Source: DATJUF01 sp035524095 (GTDB lineage: Bacteria; Desulfobacterota; Binatia; Binatales; Binataceae). Taken from it: a stretch of DNA of 9,297 nt. A program made the position numbers and the translations under genes. The stretch lies in the NCBI GenBank assembly GCA_035524095.1, contig DATKPK010000259.1:1-9297 (forward strand), in the 5' to 3' direction. The notes below the pieces were generated by a model, which did not search any database, was not told the origin of the DNA, and was given only the letters and a program-made list of their open reading frames with translations. Every line of letters begins with the position of its first letter. Positions within the stretch are counted from its first letter, which is position 1. Positions 6,386 to 9,297 of the stretch are shown here, in pieces.

Positions 6386-7759
6386 ATGTCCAATCGTATC
6401 GGTAGCCAAGCCCTAGTGATCGGCGGGAGTATCGCCGGACTAGCCACCGCCCGCGTCCTCTCGGATTTGTTCGATCACGTGACTGTGCTCGAACGGGATG
6501 CGATAGAGCCACGACCGGCGGCGCGCAAATCGATCCCGCAGGGTAATCATCTGCATGTACTGATGCTCGGCGGACAGCGCGTGCTGAGTTCGCTCTATCC
6601 GGGTTTCACCAGCCGCCTCGAGGGTCTTGGCTCGGTGCGCTGCCGCTTTGCAAAGGACCTCGCCTTTTATACGCCTACCCGCAAAACCTATTCGCTCACC
6701 GGAAGTGTCACGGAACCGCGCGACCTCGGGATCGACGTCTATAGCCAGAGCCGCGAATTACTCGAACATGCGGTGCGCCAGGCGACGCTCGAAATTCCAA
6801 ATATCAATTTTGAGAGCGGCGTGACGGCACAGGGGCTGATCTACGACGGAAGCCGGGTGCGCGGCGTGCGCTATGACGGTCCTGACGGCTCGCGCACGTT
6901 AGAAACCGATCTGGTAGTCGATAACGGCGGACGCGGCTCTCGCGCGCCCAAGTGGCTGGCTGAACTTGGCTTCGAGCAACCCGATGAGACCACGATCGGG
7001 GTTGATTTTGCCTACGCAAGCGCCAGGTTTCGGATCCCGGCGAGCTATCGTGAGCCCGAGCGCGTGATGCTGTTCGGTGGACCGCCGCCGAACTACCCCA
7101 GTGGCGGCGGAATCTCGGCTATCGAAAATGACATGTGGCAGGTGAGCCTGGCAGGGCGGTTCGGCAAGTATCCGCCGGCTGAGCGCGATGGTTTCTTCGC
7201 CTTTATTCGGGAGCTGCCGACGCCGCAGATGTACGGGCTGATAAAGGACGCGGAGCAGGTGACCGACTTCTATCAACATCGATTTCCGACCAGCGTTCAG
7301 CGGCATTACGAACGGTTGTCGGCGTTCCCGGAAGGGTTCGTGGTCTTAGGCGACGCCATTTGCAGCTTCAATCCAGTATATGGGCAGGGAATGAGTTCGG
7401 CGATGCTGCAGGTACAGGCGTTACAGAATCTTTTGAACGAGCGAATCGCGAAGGGTGACGGCTCCCCGCTCGCCAAACTTGCAACGTCATTTTTTCCGCG
7501 CGCCGCTGACGTGATCGCTACGCCGTGGATCCTCGCGTCGGCGTTTGATTTCGCCTATCCGCAGACCAAAGGCGAGCGTCCACCAAATCTGGGCGAGGGG
7601 GCGGCCTATTTTGCTGCGCTGGATGGACTTAGTGTCGAGGATCCAGAAGTCCATCGGACGTTAATCGAAGTGTTTCAGCTCGCACGTCCGTTACTGTCGC
7701 TGTGGCAGGAGCCATTGTTCAGCCGGGTCAATGCGCGGCTGCAACGCAAGGCGCAGTGA
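6386..7759 (+). CDS. FAD-dependent monooxygenase (2-polyprenyl-6-methoxyphenol hydroxylase-like)
   Basis: The 457-aa protein has the three FAD-hydroxylase motifs in order: a dinucleotide fold GGSIAGLA (13-20) with Glu36 (VLERD) to hold the ribose, a DG-type motif in DLVVDNGGRGSRAPKWL (175-191), and a GD motif in VVLGDAICSFNPVYGQGMS (319-337). The HLHVLMLGG stretch (55-63) is typical of a subgroup usually annotated as hydroxylase or epoxidase, and the length fits. Such enzymes use NAD(P)H and O2 to hydroxylate aromatic, terpenoid or polyketide-like substrates; the substrate here is unknown. I prefer the ATG at 6386 over the in-frame ATG at 6371 because GGAG lies 9 nt before it. The gene appears monocistronic behind its own promoter and operator. 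The DG motif reads DNGGRGS rather than the common DATGRGS or ADGRxS. Confidence 0.93.
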   Translation: MSNRIGSQALVIGGSIAGLATARVLSDLFDHVTVLERDAIEPRPAARKSIPQGNHLHVLMLGGQRVLSSLYPGFTSRLEGLGSVRCRFAKDLAFYTPTRKTYSLTGSVTEPRDLGIDVYSQSRELLEHAVRQATLEIPNINFESGVTAQGLIYDGSRVRGVRYDGPDGSRTLETDLVVDNGGRGSRAPKWLAELGFEQPDETTIGVDFAYASARFRIPASYREPERVMLFGGPPPNYPSGGGISAIENDMWQVSLAGRFGKYPPAERDGFFAFIRELPTPQMYGLIKDAEQVTDFYQHRFPTSVQRHYERLSAFPEGFVVLGDAICSFNPVYGQGMSSAMLQVQALQNLLNERIAKGDGSPLAKLATSFFPRAADVIATPWILASAFDFAYPQTKGERPPNLGEGAAYFAALDGLSVEDPEVHRTLIEVFQLARPLLSLWQEPLFSRVNARLQRKAQ

Positions 7760-7862
7760 AATGCACTCCTGACGCTACGATGATGGCCGCTGAAATCTTC
7801 TCATCTGGATTTGAGAAATGAAGTTGGCTTAGTTGTTCGCGACTGTTTGAGAGCGTTCGCCA

Positions 7863-8057
7863 GTGAATACGAATGTATACTTATTATGGTTTGTCCAAGA
7901 ACGGGGGCAAAGGCCAGATATCGAACTGTTGATTGGCGTCTATGCTACGGAGTCTGACGCGCGAGCGGCTAAAGTGCGCCTTTGCGATAAGCCAGGTTTT
8001 GTCGATTATACAGCGGGCTTTCAGATAGAGGCTTACGAATTGGGTCAAGATCATTAG
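7863..8057 (+). CDS. DUF7336-like small protein, apparently shortened by an amber codon
   Basis: The GTG start at 7863 is preceded by GAGAG with a 9-nt gap. The 64-aa product has the wording of a small widespread bacterial family I recall as DUF7336: VYLLWFVQE (5-13), LLIGVYATESDARAA (22-36), CDKPGFVDYTAGFQIEAYEL (41-60). The function of the family is unknown and there is no signal peptide or membrane segment. As I recall them, members end DHWTEGF(V). Here the protein stops after DH at TAG (8055-8057), and the same frame continues TKGFVED to a TGA at 8079-8081. The amber codon thus replaces the conserved Trp codon (TGG to TAG). The gene is either recently truncated by a few residues or read through. 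It lies 103 bp after the monooxygenase, with no evidence of co-transcription. Confidence 0.75.
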   Translation: MNTNVYLLWFVQERGQRPDIELLIGVYATESDARAAKVRLCDKPGFVDYTAGFQIEAYELGQDH

Positions 8058-8081
8058 ACGAAAGGCTTCGTGGAGGATTGA

Positions 8082-8340
8082 GAAATCTGAACTGATTCGC
8101 ATGCGGCGGCAGCGGTTCGAATGTGGACAGTCGGTTCGTTGCGGTTAGTTAAGTCCAATTTCAGGGCCATTCAACATAAGTGCAGGCGAACACAGACGAT
8201 TAACGAGCGATCACGGTTCCAGGAGCAGATTCGGCGCTATCGCCACAGGCAGCAGTACGCTTATCTGGTAATGGCAGTATAGGCGAGGAGATCGAGCGCG
8301 GGACGATTCGCCAAGATGGCCGGCCATACGAACTTCGATG
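8082..8340. other. intergenic stretch with no supported gene
   Basis: This region lies between the DUF7336-like gene and the stop of the helix-turn-helix gene. The longest clean plus-strand frame is 53 codons (8121-8282), giving a very basic, Gln- and Arg-rich peptide with no ribosome binding site and no known family. A 12-bp perfect palindrome, ATGGCCGGCCAT, lies at 8316-8327, 13 bp beyond the stop codon of the minus-strand gene, but without a T-run. I see no tRNA, attachment core or transposon end. Confidence 0.45.
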
Positions 8341-8643
8341 CTAGGTGTTCTGGCTTGCGGTCGAACGCTTACTAATTGTTGAACGGCCGGTAATCGCCGC
8401 TCGCCGCCGAGCGGGCCGGTGCTTCTCGGCGAGATCAGGTTCAATTTTCTGGACTACTTCATCCTGTGAAAGAAAGCTCGTCTCGCGTTCAGCGATCCAT
8501 TGTTCGACTGACTCCTGGTTGAACCGCCAGTCGCTGCCCATTTTGAAAGCTGGGATTTTGTGCTTCTTGAGCAGCCGGTAAACCGTCGAAGGAGAGACCT
8601 TGAGGAATGCGGCTAGTTCTTCCAAGGTCATCACGTTATTCAT
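8341..8643 (-). CDS. excisionase-family helix-turn-helix DNA-binding protein
   Basis: Residues 5-50 form the short winged-helix domain of the excisionase/AlpA group (MerR-like HTH_17): MTLEELAAFLKVSPSTVYRL (5-24), KIPAFKMGSDWRF (29-41), ESVEQWI (44-50). This domain binds DNA. Proteins carrying it include phage and plasmid excisionases, but also many chromosomal transcription regulators. The tail (51-100) is unusual: a charged segment followed by a basic, Ser/Thr-rich end (RPARRRAAITGRST), possibly disordered and DNA-contacting. No integrase gene is visible nearby, so an excision role is not supported. The gene is divergent from the four-cysteine protein across 239 bp that carry large palindromes, making it a candidate regulator of that region. 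The start is the ATG at 8643; the in-frame ATG at 8631 would lose only four residues. Upstream AAGAGC is a weak ribosome binding site. Confidence 0.85.
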   Translation of the reverse strand: MNNVMTLEELAAFLKVSPSTVYRLLKKHKIPAFKMGSDWRFNQESVEQWIAERETSFLSQDEVVQKIEPDLAEKHRPARRRAAITGRSTISKRSTASQNT

Positions 8644-8672
8644 TTAATTCTGCTCTTACTCATGGTAGGTCA

Positions 8673-8701
8673 TTTTTATCACGCGATTGTCTCTACTTCA
8701 A
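8673..8701 (-). promoter_or_regulatory. possible promoter of the helix-turn-helix gene
   Basis: Read on the minus strand, TTGAAG (8701-8696) and TAAAAA (8678-8673) are 17 bp apart, placing transcription start about 20-25 bp upstream of the 8643 start codon. The -10 match is moderate (4 of 6). A perfect plus-strand TATAAT at 8725-8730 lies nearby but lacks a good -35 partner. Confidence 0.35.
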
Positions 8702-8782
8702 TCTTATGGTCCGCTTATTTCTCTTATAATCTCTTTTACCGGTAGATGTAGCGTTTGGCCTTTTAATAACTCGCAAGCACTG

Positions 8783-8811
8783 TTGACTGTGGGCAGCATC
8801 TTAAATATGCT
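8783..8811 (+). promoter_or_regulatory. possible promoter of the four-cysteine protein gene
   Basis: TTGACT (8783-8788) and TATGCT (8806-8811) are spaced by 17 bp, predicting a start near 8818 and a leader of about 65 nt before the TTG codon at 8883. The -10 element lies inside the large palindrome at 8795-8831, so protein binding there would directly affect this promoter. Confidence 0.45.
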
Positions 8812-8831
8812 TAAGCATGTTTAAAGATGCT
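8795..8831. repeat. 37-nt imperfect palindrome with 12-bp perfect core
   Basis: The outer arms AGCATCTT (8795-8802) and AAGATGCT (8824-8831) are perfectly complementary. The centre ATGCTTAAGCAT (8807-8818) is a perfect palindrome. One base insertion and one mismatch separate them. The motif AGCAT-N-TT-N-AA also occurs twice as a direct repeat, at 8795 and 8814 (19 bp apart, near two helical turns). It overlaps a candidate -10 box, which favours a multi-site operator over a terminator. There is no T-run after it. Confidence 0.6.
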
Positions 8832-8833
8832 AA

Positions 8834-8865
8834 CTGACTGTTCACCTGTGAACACTCTCAGTCAG
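8834..8865. promoter_or_regulatory. operator-like inverted repeat nested in a larger hairpin
   Basis: TGTTCAC (8839-8845) and GTGAACA (8848-8854) are perfect 7-bp arms separated by CT. Outside them, CTGACTG (8834-8840) and CAGTCAG (8859-8865) are also complementary, giving a longer stem interrupted by a 6-nt bulge. As DNA this looks like a dimeric operator just downstream of the predicted transcription start. As RNA it could fold 2 bp upstream of the Shine-Dalgarno element at 8868-8872 and affect translation. Confidence 0.5.
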
Positions 8866-8882
8866 CGAAGGAAATAAGCTGC

Positions 8883-9095
8883 TTGGACCTTACGGTTAAA
8901 GTCACGGATGTTCGCCGACCCTGGATAAACGAGACACCATGGCCGGAGCAAACCGGAGTCTTATTGACTTGCGACCGCTGTCATTCGGACGACGAGATTG
9001 TCGTGGCAATCATGGAAATACCGTCGCTGGAGCAGACTTGGGCGCTTTGCGGACCGTGCAAGCAAGAGCTACCGCGAGGCTTCCATCTCGCATAG
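8883..9095 (+). CDS. small four-cysteine zinc-ribbon-like protein, TTG start
   Basis: The 70-aa protein has two CxxC knuckles, CDRC (30-33) and CGPC (56-59), separated by 22 residues. This is the spacing of a single zinc ribbon. It ends in PRGFHLA and has no membrane segment or signal peptide. I do not recognise a named family; zinc binding is inferred from the four cysteines. The start is a TTG at 8883, supported by AAGGA (8868-8872) 10 nt upstream. There is no upstream in-frame ATG, and the only internal ATG falls after the first CxxC. The upstream region holds two strong inverted repeats, so expression is probably controlled. A frame overlapping its second half (8939-9229) is judged a shadow. 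Confidence 0.7.
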   Translation: MDLTVKVTDVRRPWINETPWPEQTGVLLTCDRCHSDDEIVVAIMEIPSLEQTWALCGPCKQELPRGFHLA

Positions 9096-9228
9096 GGTTT
9101 TCGGCCTCGCAGTCGGGATTGCCTACAAAATCGGTCGTGCTTGCGCGTGAGGTTCAAAAGAAACGAATCCAGGTTGTCCAGGGATTTGGAGCACCTCAAT
9201 GGTTCGTCGACGGCCTGCAACAAGATTG

Positions 9229-9261
9229 AGCGATGATGCCCCTCTGAGAGCGATCATCGCT
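9229..9261. terminator. 9-bp stem-loop, possible terminator without T-run
   Basis: AGCGATGAT (9229-9237) and ATCATCGCT (9253-9261) are perfect 9-bp arms around a 15-nt loop. It lies about 135 bp beyond the stop of the zinc-ribbon gene and is not followed by a run of T, so a classical intrinsic terminator is not assured. It could also be an operator for a gene beyond the window. Nothing else is recognisable between 9096 and 9297. Confidence 0.3.
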
Positions 9262-9297
9262 GTAGGCCCAATCGATTACGACCACTAGTTGCCCGTC

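Noticed and set aside
8110..8130. GGTTCGAAT string resembling a tRNA T-loop, hinting at an attachment site
   Set aside because: The flanking bases do not form the T-stem and no anticodon or acceptor arm can be folded around it.
8121..8282. Plus-strand 53-codon frame encoding a basic, Gln/Arg-rich peptide
   Set aside because: It has no Shine-Dalgarno element, no family resemblance and unremarkable codon use; chance cannot be excluded.
8316..8327. 12-bp perfect palindrome ATGGCCGGCCAT near the end of the helix-turn-helix gene
   Set aside because: It has no loop for a hairpin and no T-run on either strand, and GC-rich 12-mers of this kind arise by chance; not enough for a terminator or operator call.
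8315..8350. AKMAGHTNFDA-like peptide resembling the C-terminal HxxH/R region of tyrosine recombinases
   Set aside because: The frame is only about 30 codons between stops and lacks the Arg and Tyr catalytic context. It overlaps the end of the helix-turn-helix gene. Resemblance rests on a few residues.
8939..9229. Plus-strand 96-codon frame overlapping the four-cysteine gene
   Set aside because: Its first half is the shifted frame of the zinc-ribbon gene. No ribosome binding site or motif supports it or its 31-codon tail from the GTG near 9137.

Overview
The window reads as a chromosomal segment of a moderately GC-rich, free-living bacterium. The coding DNA is GC-rich, while several intergenic stretches are clearly AT-richer. 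The mix of acyl-CoA dehydrogenase, acyl-CoA ligase, ketopantoate-reductase-like enzyme and flavin monooxygenase is typical of soil or sediment bacteria with broad organic-acid catabolism. I cannot assign a phylum: there is no rRNA, tRNA or ribosomal protein gene here.

Left part (1-5602): an acyl-CoA dehydrogenase-family gene runs leftward off the window edge. It is divergent, across about 200 bp, from a diverged malate-synthase-like gene. That gene converges, with only 22 bp between stops, on a two-gene leftward operon: an acyl-CoA ligase that most resembles oxalyl-CoA synthetases (AAE3/Pcs60), then a ketopantoate-reductase-family dehydrogenase starting 2 bp after the ligase stop. A malate synthase uses glyoxylate and an oxalyl-CoA synthetase uses oxalate, so the neighbourhood hints at C2-acid metabolism. 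This is an inference from family membership only.

Middle (5603-7759): a gene-free stretch of about 780 bp holds several inverted repeats. It ends in a well-formed sigma70-type promoter overlapped by a TetR-style operator, immediately before a group-A-like FAD monooxygenase.

Right part (7760-9297): small genes dominate. A DUF7336-like protein ends at an amber codon where its family has a conserved Trp, and the family's C-terminus continues in frame past it. Next is an excisionase-type helix-turn-helix protein (minus strand), divergent from a TTG-initiated four-cysteine zinc-ribbon protein (plus strand). The 239 bp between these two carries promoter-like elements, a 37-nt imperfect palindrome with a 12-bp perfect core, and a second perfect operator-like inverted repeat. 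No integrase, IS, CRISPR array or RNA gene was recognised.
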